Below are positions 1-6,097 of a DNA stretch of 9,995 nucleotides, piece by piece (position 1 is the first letter of the stretch; each line of letters begins with the position of its first letter). The stretch comes from Lachnospiraceae bacterium (GTDB lineage: Bacteria; Bacillota; Clostridia; Lachnospirales; Lachnospiraceae), in contig JAIECC010000257.1 in assembly GCA_029068665.1 (NCBI GenBank), positions 1 through 9,995 of the forward strand, given 5' to 3'. Made by a program: the position numbers and the translations under genes. The notes under the pieces are model-generated. The model worked only from the letters and a program-made list of their open reading frames with translations. It made no database searches and was not told the origin of the DNA.

Positions 1-45
1 AAATAGATTCTATAAGAGAAGCGGTACTAATAAAGCATAAAAAGA

Positions 46-116
46 AGCAGATAACGGGAATCGAACCCGCCTTTCCAGCTTGGGAAGCTAGCGTTCTACC
101 AATGAACCATATCTGC
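46..116 (-). tRNA. tRNA-Gly(CCC)
   Basis: Read on the minus strand, this folds into a complete cloverleaf. The acceptor stem is 7 bp and perfect (GCAGATA with TATCTGC). The D stem is GTTC/GAAC around ATTGGTA. The anticodon stem CTAGC/GCTGG (one T.G wobble) holds the loop TTCCCAA, so the anticodon is CCC and the codon read is GGG. The T stem GCGGG/CCCGT holds the loop TTCGATT. The discriminator base is U, as expected for bacterial tRNA-Gly. No 3' CCA is encoded (the next bases on the minus strand are TCT), so CCA must be added by the tRNA nucleotidyltransferase. I see no terminator hairpin downstream, only a short T-rich stretch before the window edge. Confidence 0.95.
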
Positions 117-126
117 ATGCTCTTAT

Positions 127-154
127 ATTATAGCATGTTAACAGATGAAAGCAA
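127..154 (-). promoter_or_regulatory. SigA-type promoter of tRNA-Gly
   Basis: On the minus strand there is a perfect TATAAT (127-132) preceded directly by TGC, which makes an extended -10. A weak -35, TTGCTT (149-154), lies 16 nt upstream. Initiation would fall near position 120, only a few bases before the mature 5' end at 116, as is common for tRNA genes. The -10 is strong; the -35 matches the consensus only at TTG. Confidence 0.7.
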
Positions 155-198
155 CTAAAAAATACATTTGGGCATGAAAAGATAAGGAACCAGAGTAA

Positions 199-1101
199 AT
201 GATGAAAGAATCGCCAAATTGCAACCTTTGTCCCCGGAACTGCAATGTTCTTCGCAAAGCAGGTCAGAAGGGGACTTGTGGTGTATCCGGTAAGGGAATC
301 CATGTGGCAAGAGCCGCTCTTCATATGTGGGAGGAGCCTTGCATCTCAGGAAGCACAGGCTCCGGCACTGTGTTTTTTTCCGGTTGTCCACTGCGCTGTG
401 TATATTGTCAGAACTACCGGATTGCCAGAGCAGAAATCGGGAAAGAGATTACCATAGATCGTTTGGCTGAAATCTTTCTGGAATTGCAGGTAAAGGGCGC
501 AGCGAATATCAATCTGGTAACCCCCACCCATTATACACCGGAGATTATAGAGGCAGTGAAAGTGGCAGAACAAAATGGGCTGAAGCTGCCTATTGTATAC
601 AATTGCAGCGGCTATGAATCCATTCATACCTTAAGACAGCTGGAGGGTGTGGTTGATATTTATCTGACGGATTTTAAGTATATGGAATCGGAACCGGCAA
701 AGCGGTATTCCCGGACAGAGGATTATCCGGAGATTGCAAAAGGGGCATTACAGGAAATGGTGCGGCAGCAGCCCCAGGCAGAGTTTAATGCCCAAGGAAT
801 GATGGTACGGGGAGTGATTGTTCGTCATTTATTACTGCCCAATCATTTGAAAAATGCGAAAGCTGTAGTACAATATGTCTATGAAACCTATGGCAATCAA
901 GTCTATCTGAGTCTGATGAATCAGTATACCCCTCTGCCTCATGTGGCGGACTTCCCGGAGCTGGACCGCAAGGTGACGAAACGGGAATATAAAAGTCTGG
1001 TAGAATATGCAGTTTCATTGGGAGTGGAGCAGGGATTTATTCAGGAGGGCGAGACTTCCGGAGAAAGCTTTATACCGGATTTTGATTATGAAGGGATTTG
1101 A
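199..1101 (+). CDS. PflX-like radical SAM protein (COG1313 type)
   Basis: This 300-residue cytosolic iron-sulfur protein resembles the PflX branch of pyruvate formate-lyase activating enzymes; the physiological substrate of this branch is not established. The radical SAM cluster motif CxxxCxxC is C63, C67 and C70 in GCPLRCVYCQN. An N-terminal cysteine set (C8, C11, C15 in CNLCPRNC, plus C27 in GTCGV) could hold zinc or a second cluster. Family-typical segments follow: VTPTHYTPEI, PIVYNCSGYES, IYLTDFKY and VRHLLLPN. The start is the first of two consecutive ATGs, with AAGGA at 184-188 about 10 nt upstream. A possible weak promoter is TTAACA at 138-143 with TACATT at 163-168. The stop is 31 nt before rlmI, so the two are probably co-transcribed. 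Glycyl-radical activation is unproven, and no glycyl radical enzyme gene is visible nearby. Confidence 0.88.
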   Translation: MMKESPNCNLCPRNCNVLRKAGQKGTCGVSGKGIHVARAALHMWEEPCISGSTGSGTVFFSGCPLRCVYCQNYRIARAEIGKEITIDRLAEIFLELQVKGAANINLVTPTHYTPEIIEAVKVAEQNGLKLPIVYNCSGYESIHTLRQLEGVVDIYLTDFKYMESEPAKRYSRTEDYPEIAKGALQEMVRQQPQAEFNAQGMMVRGVIVRHLLLPNHLKNAKAVVQYVYETYGNQVYLSLMNQYTPLPHVADFPELDRKVTKREYKSLVEYAVSLGVEQGFIQEGETSGESFIPDFDYEGI

Positions 1102-1132
1102 TGAATTGGGGAAGAAATGCGAGGAGAAAAAT

Positions 1133-2335
1133 ATGAGCAACGCAATCGTAACATTGAAAAAGGGTGCCGGGCGCTATGTAAAGGAAGGCGGTCCCTGGAT
1201 CTATGACAATGAAGTGGCAAGTATTCTGGGAGAATTTCAGGATGGAGATATTGTACTGGTACATGATTTTGACGGATATCCATTAGGAAGAGGCTTTATT
1301 AACCGGAAGTCCAAATTAATCATACGGATGATGAGCCGGGATAAGGACCGGGAGATTGATCAGGATTTTATCCGAATGCGTGTAAAAGCAGCATGGGATT
1401 ATCGAAAACAGGTGGTGGATACCCAGAGCTGCCGGGTGATCTTTGGAGAAGCGGATTTTCTTCCGGGCTTGGTAGTGGACAAGTTTTCGGATGTTCTGGT
1501 GGTACAGTCCTTAGCCCTTGGAATTGACCGGTTTAAGCAGACCATTGTGGAAAGTCTGAAGGCGATTATGGAAGAGGACGGTATTCACATACGGGGTGTT
1601 TATGAGCGAAGCGATGCCAAGGTGCGGGAGCAGGAAGGCATGGAACGGTTCAAAGGATTCATTGGCGAGCCTTTTGATACCAAGGTGGAGATTGTAGAAA
1701 ACGGTGTCCGTTACATAGTAGATGTAAAGGAGGGACAGAAGACCGGCTTCTTTCTGGACCAGAAGTATAACCGGAAGGCTATCTGGAAGCTGTGTCCGGG
1801 GGCGAAGGTCCTGGACTGCTTTACCCATACCGGTTCCTTTGCCCTGAATGCAGGTATGGCAGGTGCAGCAATTGTACTGGGAGTAGATGCATCGGAGCTG
1901 GGGGTAGCACAGGCAAGAGAAAATGCAGAATTGAACCAGTTGGCAGACCGGGTGAAATTCCAATGCGCCGATGTGTTTGAACTGCTTCCGGAGCTGGAAC
2001 GTCAGGGTGAGCAGTTTGATGTGGTTATTTTAGACCCTCCGGCATTTACCAAGTCCAGAAATTCCATTAAAAATGCAGTGAAGGGATATCGGGAAATCAA
2101 TCTCCGTGCCATGAAGCTGATTAAAGATGGAGGGTATCTTGCTACCTGTTCCTGTTCTCATTTTATGGATTATGAATTGTTTACGAAAACCATTGGACAG
2201 GCGGCACGGAATGTACATAAACGGCTGCGCCAGGTGGAATATCGGACCCAGGCACCGGATCATCCGATTTTATGGGCAGCAGAGGATTCCTATTATTTAA
2301 AATTTTATATTTTCCAGGTATGTGAGGAAAAGTAG
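1133..2335 (+). CDS. rlmI: RlmI-type 23S rRNA m5C methyltransferase
   Basis: This 400-residue class I SAM-dependent methyltransferase is close in length to E. coli RlmI, which makes m5C1962 in 23S rRNA. An N-terminal PUA-like RNA-binding segment (about residues 1-75, starting MSNAIVTLKKGAGRYVKEGG) precedes a middle domain ending in EGQKTGFFLDQKYNR (about 200-214). The Rossmann methyltransferase domain shows motif I VLDCFTHTGSF (227-237), acidic D252 in GVDAS, DPPAFTKS (301-308) and ATCSCS with C339 and C341, candidate catalytic cysteines. The frame stays open upstream to 1007, but the start at 1133 is chosen because GAGGAG (1121-1126) lies 6 nt before it and the protein then begins as RlmI homologues do. 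An ATG at 1088 would overlap the upstream gene by 14 nt and add 15 unlikely residues. A strong terminator follows. The exact target base is inferred from the family. Confidence 0.9.
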   Translation: MSNAIVTLKKGAGRYVKEGGPWIYDNEVASILGEFQDGDIVLVHDFDGYPLGRGFINRKSKLIIRMMSRDKDREIDQDFIRMRVKAAWDYRKQVVDTQSCRVIFGEADFLPGLVVDKFSDVLVVQSLALGIDRFKQTIVESLKAIMEEDGIHIRGVYERSDAKVREQEGMERFKGFIGEPFDTKVEIVENGVRYIVDVKEGQKTGFFLDQKYNRKAIWKLCPGAKVLDCFTHTGSFALNAGMAGAAIVLGVDASELGVAQARENAELNQLADRVKFQCADVFELLPELERQGEQFDVVILDPPAFTKSRNSIKNAVKGYREINLRAMKLIKDGGYLATCSCSHFMDYELFTKTIGQAARNVHKRLRQVEYRTQAPDHPILWAAEDSYYLKFYIFQVCEEK

Positions 2336-2359
2336 CGCTATATAGGAGAGTCAGGATAG

Positions 2360-2412
2360 GCCGGCCTTCATAAGTCAGATGGAAGTATCTGATTTATGGA
2401 GACCGGCTTTTT
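2360..2412 (+). terminator. Intrinsic terminator after rlmI
   Basis: The two 21-nt arms, 2360-2380 and 2387-2407, pair with one C.A mismatch and two G.T wobbles. They enclose a 6-nt loop (GGAAGT) and are followed directly by five T residues (2408-2412). The stem base is GC-rich (GCCGG/CCGGC). This separates the radical SAM/rlmI unit from ibrAB. Confidence 0.88.
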
Positions 2413-2454
2413 GTGTATACAATGAACCACTGTCGGATGATTTGTCGTACTTTG

Positions 2455-2482
2455 TTGAATTCGCAAGAATAATGTGTTAAAT
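2455..2482 (+). promoter_or_regulatory. Possible SigA promoter for ibrAB
   Basis: TTGAAT (2455-2460) and TTAAAT (2477-2482) are 16 nt apart, each matching consensus at four of six positions. Initiation near 2489 would place the phased repeats and palindrome at the very start of the transcript. The call is weak and alternatives exist in this AT-rich stretch, for example TACTAT at 2484. Confidence 0.3.
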
Positions 2483-2490
2483 TTACTATT

Positions 2491-2520
2491 GGAATAAATT
2501 GGAAAAATATGGAAAATTTC
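2491..2520 (+). repeat. Three 10-bp phased GGAA/A-tract blocks
   Basis: GGAATAAATT, GGAAAAATAT and GGAAAATTTC begin at 2491, 2501 and 2511, an exact 10-bp period. Each block starts with GGAA followed by an A/T tract. Phased A-tracts in register with the helix are known to bend DNA; whether this is a protein-binding array or an intrinsic bend is inference. The last block runs into the palindrome at 2506-2526. An outer inverted pair, GGAATA (2491-2496) and TATTCC (2523-2528), brackets the whole element. Confidence 0.55.
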
Positions 2521-2526
2521 CGTATT
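2506..2526. promoter_or_regulatory. 21-nt palindrome upstream of ibrA (operator candidate)
   Basis: AATATGGAAA (2506-2515) and TTTCCGTATT (2517-2526) are inverted repeats about a single A. Nine of ten positions pair as Watson-Crick and one as G.T. The site lies 69 nt before the ibrA start. It is not followed by a T tract, so it is not a terminator. A dimeric-repressor operator is the simplest reading, but no regulator gene adjoins it. Confidence 0.45.
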
Positions 2527-2594
2527 CCGGGTTTTCATAAACGGGAAATGAATTAACTTTAGACAGATTAGGAATACAGCATGGAGGAAGACAT

Positions 2595-3926
2595 ATGGTA
2601 CGGGAGTATATCGAACAGGATGTCTATGAGATTCTGCAGGAACGATTTCAATTTATCTTTGAGGAATTTGATAATATTTATGTATCCTTTTCCGGCGGCA
2701 AGGACAGTGGACTGTTGTTGAATCTGCTGCTGGATTATAAAAGAAAACACTATCCGGAGCGGAACATCGGGGTGTTTCATCAGGATTTTGAAGCGCAGTA
2801 TACGGTAACCACGGAGTATATTGAACGGACCTTTGAGCGGATCAAGAATGAGGTAGAGGCATACTGGGTTTGTCTTCCCATGGCTACCCGGACTGCATTA
2901 AGCAACTATGAAATGTTCTGGTATCCCTGGGATGATACGAAGAAGGAAAGCTGGGTCCGGGACATGCCGGAGCATGAATATGTAATCAACATGGAGAACA
3001 ATCCCATTTCGACTTACCGCTACCGGATGCATCAGGAGGATTTGGCAAAGCAGTTCGGACGCTGGTATCGCTTATCCCATGAGAGTAAAAAAACAGTCTG
3101 CCTGCTGGGAATGCGGGCAGAAGAATCCCTGCAGCGCTACAGCGGGTTTCTGAATAAAAAGTACGGGTATCAGGGGGAGTGCTGGATTAGCAAACAGTTT
3201 AAAGATGTTTGGTGTGCCTCTCCCTTATATGACTGGTCACTGAATGATGTCTGGCATGCCAATTATGTATTCAATTATGATTACAACCGCTTATATGATT
3301 TATATTATATGGCCGGATTGACGGCTGCACAGATGCGGGTGGCATCTCCCTTTAATGATTACTCCAAGGATTCTCTGAATCTGTACCGGGTCATTGATCC
3401 TGAAATCTGGGTAAAGCTGGTGGGACGGGTCCGGGGTGCGAACTTTGCCTGTATCTACGGTAAGACCAAGGCAATGGGATATCGGAATATTACCCTGCCG
3501 GAAGGACATACCTGGGAGTCCTATACCCGGTTTCTGCTGGATACCCTGCCGGCCCGACTGCGGAACAATTATGCAAGAAAGTTCAATACATCCATGAAGT
3601 TCTGGCATCGGACCGGGGGAGGGCTGGACGAGGATACTATTCAGGAATTGCTGGAGCATGGTTATCAGATTCGGAGAAACGGAGTTTCCAACTATACGTT
3701 AAGTAAGAAGTCCAGGATTATTTTTGTGGAGAAAATCCCCGATGATACGGATGATATTAAGTCTACCAAGGATATTCCAAGCTGGAAGCGCATGTGCTAC
3801 TGCATCCTGAAAAATGACCATACCTGTCGGTTCATGGGCTTTGGACTGAACCGGGAGCAGCAAAGGCGGATTGATAGTATCCGGCAAAAATACAAAAGCA
3901 TTGAGGAGATGAATTATGGAATCTAA
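2595..3926 (+). CDS. ibrA: IbrA-like PP-loop ATPase (PAPS reductase/DUF3440)
   Basis: This 443-residue cytosolic protein belongs to the PAPS-reductase-like PP-loop group with a DUF3440-type C-terminal region, as in IbrA. IbrA was named from an E. coli prophage gene pair that affects immunoglobulin-binding protein expression; its chemistry is unknown to me. The nucleotide-binding loop SGGKDS is at residues 33-38 after a beta strand (IYVSF). GVFHQDFEAQY (about 59-69) resembles the next strand of the fold. The later half holds ASPLYDWSLNDVWH and the aromatic-rich YNRLYDLYYMAGL segment. Near the end, C401, C403, H409 and C411 could bind a metal. The ECGxH motif of assimilatory CysH is absent, so sulfate assimilation is unlikely. 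GGAGG (2583-2587) lies 7 nt before the ATG. The gene overlaps ibrB by 11 nt. PP-loop enzymes adenylate or thiolate substrates; the substrate here is unknown. Confidence 0.85.
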   Translation: MVREYIEQDVYEILQERFQFIFEEFDNIYVSFSGGKDSGLLLNLLLDYKRKHYPERNIGVFHQDFEAQYTVTTEYIERTFERIKNEVEAYWVCLPMATRTALSNYEMFWYPWDDTKKESWVRDMPEHEYVINMENNPISTYRYRMHQEDLAKQFGRWYRLSHESKKTVCLLGMRAEESLQRYSGFLNKKYGYQGECWISKQFKDVWCASPLYDWSLNDVWHANYVFNYDYNRLYDLYYMAGLTAAQMRVASPFNDYSKDSLNLYRVIDPEIWVKLVGRVRGANFACIYGKTKAMGYRNITLPEGHTWESYTRFLLDTLPARLRNNYARKFNTSMKFWHRTGGGLDEDTIQELLEHGYQIRRNGVSNYTLSKKSRIIFVEKIPDDTDDIKSTKDIPSWKRMCYCILKNDHTCRFMGFGLNREQQRRIDSIRQKYKSIEEMNYGI

Positions 3927-4440
3927 AAGTCCCGTATACAACATTGTTTCCGTACCCATTGATAAAATAACGGCGAATACCTACAATCCCAATGCAGTAG
4001 CGCCTCCGGAAATGAAGCTGCTTTATGAAAGCATCAAGGCAGATGGTTATACCATGCCCATTGTATGCTATTACGATAAAGAAAAAGATAACTATATCAT
4101 AGTAGATGGTTTTCACCGGTATCGAATCATGCTGGAGCATGAGGATATTTATGAGCGGGAGGGCGGTATGCTTCCGGTTTCTGTCATTGACAAGCCTATT
4201 GATCAGAGAATGGCAAGTACCATCCGGCATAATCGCGCCCGGGGAACTCATAATGTGGAGTTAATGAGCAATATTGTAAAGGAGCTTCATGAGCTTGGCC
4301 GTTCAGATGCATGGATATCCAGGCATCTGGGCATGGATAAGGATGAAATCTTACGATTAAAGCAGATTACCGGTCTTGCTGCCCTGTTCAAGGATGTAAA
4401 GTTTGGAAAAGCTTGGAGACCGGCAGATGAGGAAGAATAG
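3916..4440 (+). CDS. ibrB: IbrB-like ParB/sulfiredoxin-fold protein
   Basis: This 174-residue protein has a ParB N-terminal/sulfiredoxin-fold domain. YNPN (23-26) follows the first strand; the helix before DGYTMPIV (43-50) leads to the nucleotide-binding-type loop VDGFHRYR (63-70), and TIRHNRARGTH (102-112) corresponds to a ParB phosphate-binding motif. Residues about 130-155 (GRSDAWISRHLG onward) look like a helix-turn-helix. It is much shorter than a chromosomal ParB, lacks a dimerisation tail, and has no parA beside it, so a partition role is unlikely. The ATG lies inside the end of ibrA, with GAGGAG (3903-3908) 7 nt upstream, so translation is probably coupled and the two proteins probably act together. 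Nucleotide binding (CTP or ATP) and DNA or RNA binding are inferred from the fold. The stop lies 4 nt from the convergent MATE gene's stop. Confidence 0.83.
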   Translation: MESKSPVYNIVSVPIDKITANTYNPNAVAPPEMKLLYESIKADGYTMPIVCYYDKEKDNYIIVDGFHRYRIMLEHEDIYEREGGMLPVSVIDKPIDQRMASTIRHNRARGTHNVELMSNIVKELHELGRSDAWISRHLGMDKDEILRLKQITGLAALFKDVKFGKAWRPADEEE

Positions 4441-4444
4441 ACAT

Positions 4445-5800
4445 TTATACCAGCCTGTTTTTCCGGTTTTCACGCTGATATAGGAAAATAGCCACCAGCA
4501 GGGAGAGAAAATCAACTACAGGCTGTACCAGCATACAGCCGTACAGTGGATAAAGAGCATCAAATAAAAACAGAAATGGAATATCCAATACACCCTTACG
4601 CAGTATGGAAATAATGAGAGATTCCTTTGCCTTTCCCATGGCCTGAAACCGGATGATCATAGGATAGCAGAGTGCCATAAATGGCATTGCTACCACCATA
4701 CAGCGTACGAAGACAGAACCATAAGTAACCGTAAGGGAATCTGCTATGAAAAGCTTCACCAGAACCGGTGCGAAGATTTCGTAGATAATCAGGCACAGGG
4801 TGGAGAAGGAGACCGAAATCAGACAGCCAAATCGGAAGGCTGCTTCTTTGCGGACATGGTTGCCGCTGGCATGGTTATAGCCAATCAAAGGGAGAATTCC
4901 GTTGGCAACACCAATGGAGAAATATAAAGGAAGCTGATCCAGTTTTTTTGTAATGCCTAGCCCGGCAATTGCCTGAGGACTATATTTGGAAACGAACCTG
5001 GTCTGAGCGGCAATGGCAACTACGGTTAAGCCATACTGGATGGCAGAGGGAATACCGATTTTCAGTATGTCCCACAGATGTTCTTTCCAGTATATCATAT
5101 AACGGATATGAAGGTTTATAACCGTATCCTTTTTTATTTGGGTATAAATAAGAAAGAATAAAGCACCACATGCATTGGAAAGAGCAGTTGCCATTCCGGC
5201 ACCTATGGCACCCAGACCCAGAAAGTTCGGCAGTACAAAGAAGGGGTCCAGCAGGATATTTAAAATACCGCCCATGGATACGCCAAGACTGGCAGCAAAG
5301 GCACTGCCTTCTGCCCGGACCAGATTGGACAGCATGGTATTCAGGATAGTGGGAATTCCGCCCAGGATGATAACCCATTTGGCATATCCATAAGCAAAGG
5401 CATAGACCTCTTCTGTGGCTCCGCTGATGCTTAAAATGGGACGTGCTAATATGGCAAACAGGATGCTAAAGCAAAGACCGGAGCAAAGTGCCATCCAGAA
5501 ACAAATGGATGCCACCTGCTTGGCTTCTTCCGGCTGGCCGCTGCCTAGTTTGCGGGTGACCAGACTGGCACCCCCGATGCCGAACAGGTTGGAAATAGCA
5601 GTCAGCATGAGAAAAGAGGAGGCGGCTACCGTAATTGCCGCTGTCTGACGGGGATCATTTAACCGGCCTACAAAGTACGTGTCGGACAGATTGTAGATCA
5701 AGGCGATCATCTGACTGGCAATGGCAGGAATGATCTGAATGAGGACGGATTTTTTAATTGGAATGGTTTCAAAAATTTCAGTTCGGTTATAACGAGACAT
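4445..5800 (-). CDS. MATE family multidrug efflux transporter
   Basis: This 451-residue integral membrane protein has about 12 predicted helices, the usual MATE length and arrangement. MATE pumps expel cationic drugs and metabolites in exchange for Na+ or H+. Visible family features include the first-helix region PAIASQMIALIYNLSDTYFV, the segment FGIGGASLVTRKLGSGQ, LVRAEGSAFAAS and ILNILLDPFFV, with the two-fold repeat resuming near GIPSAIQYGLTVVA and GVANGILPLIGYNHASG. The last resembles the MepA/NorM-like prokaryotic branch. The start ATG (5798-5800) has AGGAA (minus strand, 5806-5810) just upstream, and a SigA-type promoter lies 90 nt away. It is divergent from the NYN gene and convergent with ibrB, with no terminator visible between the stops. 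The substrate cannot be read from sequence. Confidence 0.92.
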   Translation of the reverse strand: MSRYNRTEIFETIPIKKSVLIQIIPAIASQMIALIYNLSDTYFVGRLNDPRQTAAITVAASSFLMLTAISNLFGIGGASLVTRKLGSGQPEEAKQVASICFWMALCSGLCFSILFAILARPILSISGATEEVYAFAYGYAKWVIILGGIPTILNTMLSNLVRAEGSAFAASLGVSMGGILNILLDPFFVLPNFLGLGAIGAGMATALSNACGALFFLIYTQIKKDTVINLHIRYMIYWKEHLWDILKIGIPSAIQYGLTVVAIAAQTRFVSKYSPQAIAGLGITKKLDQLPLYFSIGVANGILPLIGYNHASGNHVRKEAAFRFGCLISVSFSTLCLIIYEIFAPVLVKLFIADSLTVTYGSVFVRCMVVAMPFMALCYPMIIRFQAMGKAKESLIISILRKGVLDIPFLFLFDALYPLYGCMLVQPVVDFLSLLVAIFLYQRENRKNRLV

Positions 5801-5867
5801 AGGGATTCCTTTCCGTATCTTCCTTTTGTGATTAGTTTACTACAGTTTAGCGCTGCTATACCCGGAT

Positions 5868-5878
5868 GGTGGGAGGAG
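5868..5878 (+). repeat. Copy A of an 11-nt G-rich repeat
   Basis: GGTGGGAGGAG here is identical to 5990-6000, 122 nt away. Both copies are preceded closely by ACCCG and followed within a base or two by CCT. This copy lies in the transcribed leader of the MATE gene, as its complement. With flanking bases, 5864-5879 contains five G runs with loops of one or two bases, a possible two-tetrad quadruplex on the plus strand. Confidence 0.5.
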
Positions 5879-5889
5879 GCCTTATTTCT

Positions 5890-5919
5890 ATTTTATGACA
5901 AAGTGTAGGGAAGTTTCAA
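5890..5919 (-). promoter_or_regulatory. SigA-type promoter of the MATE gene
   Basis: On the minus strand, TTGAAA (5914-5919) and TAAAAT (5890-5895) each match consensus at five of six positions, with an 18-nt spacer. Initiation near 5883 gives a leader of about 83 nt. It is arranged back-to-back with the NYN promoter starting at 5936, so the two may compete or share a regulator. Confidence 0.6.
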
Positions 5920-5935
5920 TCGTTCATTCTATAAA

Positions 5936-5964
5936 TTGTAAAAGTTGTAACTTTATGGTAAGAT
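5936..5964 (+). promoter_or_regulatory. Extended -10 promoter of the NYN gene
   Basis: TTGTAA (5936-5941) is followed after 17 nt by TAAGAT (5959-5964), which is preceded by TGG, an extended -10 (TGn). Initiation near 5971 puts the GC-rich hairpin at 5981-6013 immediately at the 5' end of the transcript, leaving a leader of about 127 nt before the chosen ATG. Confidence 0.55.
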
Positions 5965-5980
5965 ATGCCTTGAGGAGGGA

Positions 5981-6013
5981 CCCGCCGCAGGTGGGAGGAG
6001 TCCTGAAGGCGGG
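5981..6013 (+). promoter_or_regulatory. Structured GC-rich leader element of the NYN gene
   Basis: The outer stem CCCGCC (5981-5986) pairs with GGCGGG (6008-6013), and the inner stem CAGG (5988-5991) pairs with CCTG (6002-6005). Between them are a one-base bulge and a two-base AA bulge. The 10-nt apical loop is TGGGAGGAGT, a strong Shine-Dalgarno-like sequence. No T tract follows, so it is not a terminator. It is far more GC-rich than its surroundings. I do not recognise a known riboswitch class. It contains copy B of the 11-nt repeat. Confidence 0.5.
5990..6000 (+). repeat. Copy B of the 11-nt G-rich repeat
   Basis: GGTGGGAGGAG is identical to 5868-5878. Here it forms the end of the inner hairpin stem and nearly all of the apical loop of the NYN leader. 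Confidence 0.5.
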
Positions 6014-6097
6014 CTGCACCAGAGTATAAATGTAGACAGAAATTATGATATACAATTTTTGGAAGTGAATTCGAAAATGAGGGAAAAGAGGATGATA

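Noticed and set aside
1007..1132. N-terminal extension of the rlmI frame
   Set aside because: It overlaps the preceding gene, lacks RlmI similarity and has no ribosome binding site, whereas 1133 has GAGGAG 6 nt upstream and a family-typical start.
1511..1963. 150-codon minus-strand frame inside rlmI
   Set aside because: It is antisense to a well-supported gene, rich in Cys, His and Leu without any domain pattern, and has no ribosome binding site of note.
3300..3659. 119-codon minus-strand frame inside ibrA
   Set aside because: It is a shadow of the PP-loop protein frame with no recognisable domain.
2595..3926. Assimilatory PAPS reductase CysH
   Set aside because: The PP-loop is present, but the ECGxH catalytic motif is missing, the protein is much longer than CysH, and no sulfate assimilation genes adjoin it.
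3916..4440. Chromosome or plasmid partition protein ParB
   Set aside because: The protein is only 174 residues, has no parA partner or visible parS-like sites, and is overlapped with an IbrA-type gene, which fits IbrB instead.
4980..5378. 132-codon frame overlapping the MATE gene on the same strand
   Set aside because: It is a different frame of a membrane protein gene whose own frame is clearly conserved.
5971..6020. T-box or known riboswitch in the NYN leader
   Set aside because: GGTGGGAGGAG recalls the T-box GGTGGNACCGCG only in its first bases. There is no specifier stem, no terminator/antiterminator pair and no aminoacyl-tRNA or amino acid gene downstream.
5991..6029. 12-codon GTG-started leader peptide
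   Set aside because: The GAGGAGGG sequence is rather far upstream, and the start lies inside the hairpin. Too short to support as a gene from one sequence; mentioned only with the leader finding.
6059..6097. TTG start and 13 extra residues for the NYN protein
   Set aside because: The added residues lie before the conserved LLIDAEN strand, and the ATG at 6098 has a better placed AGAGG. ATG 6077 remains possible.
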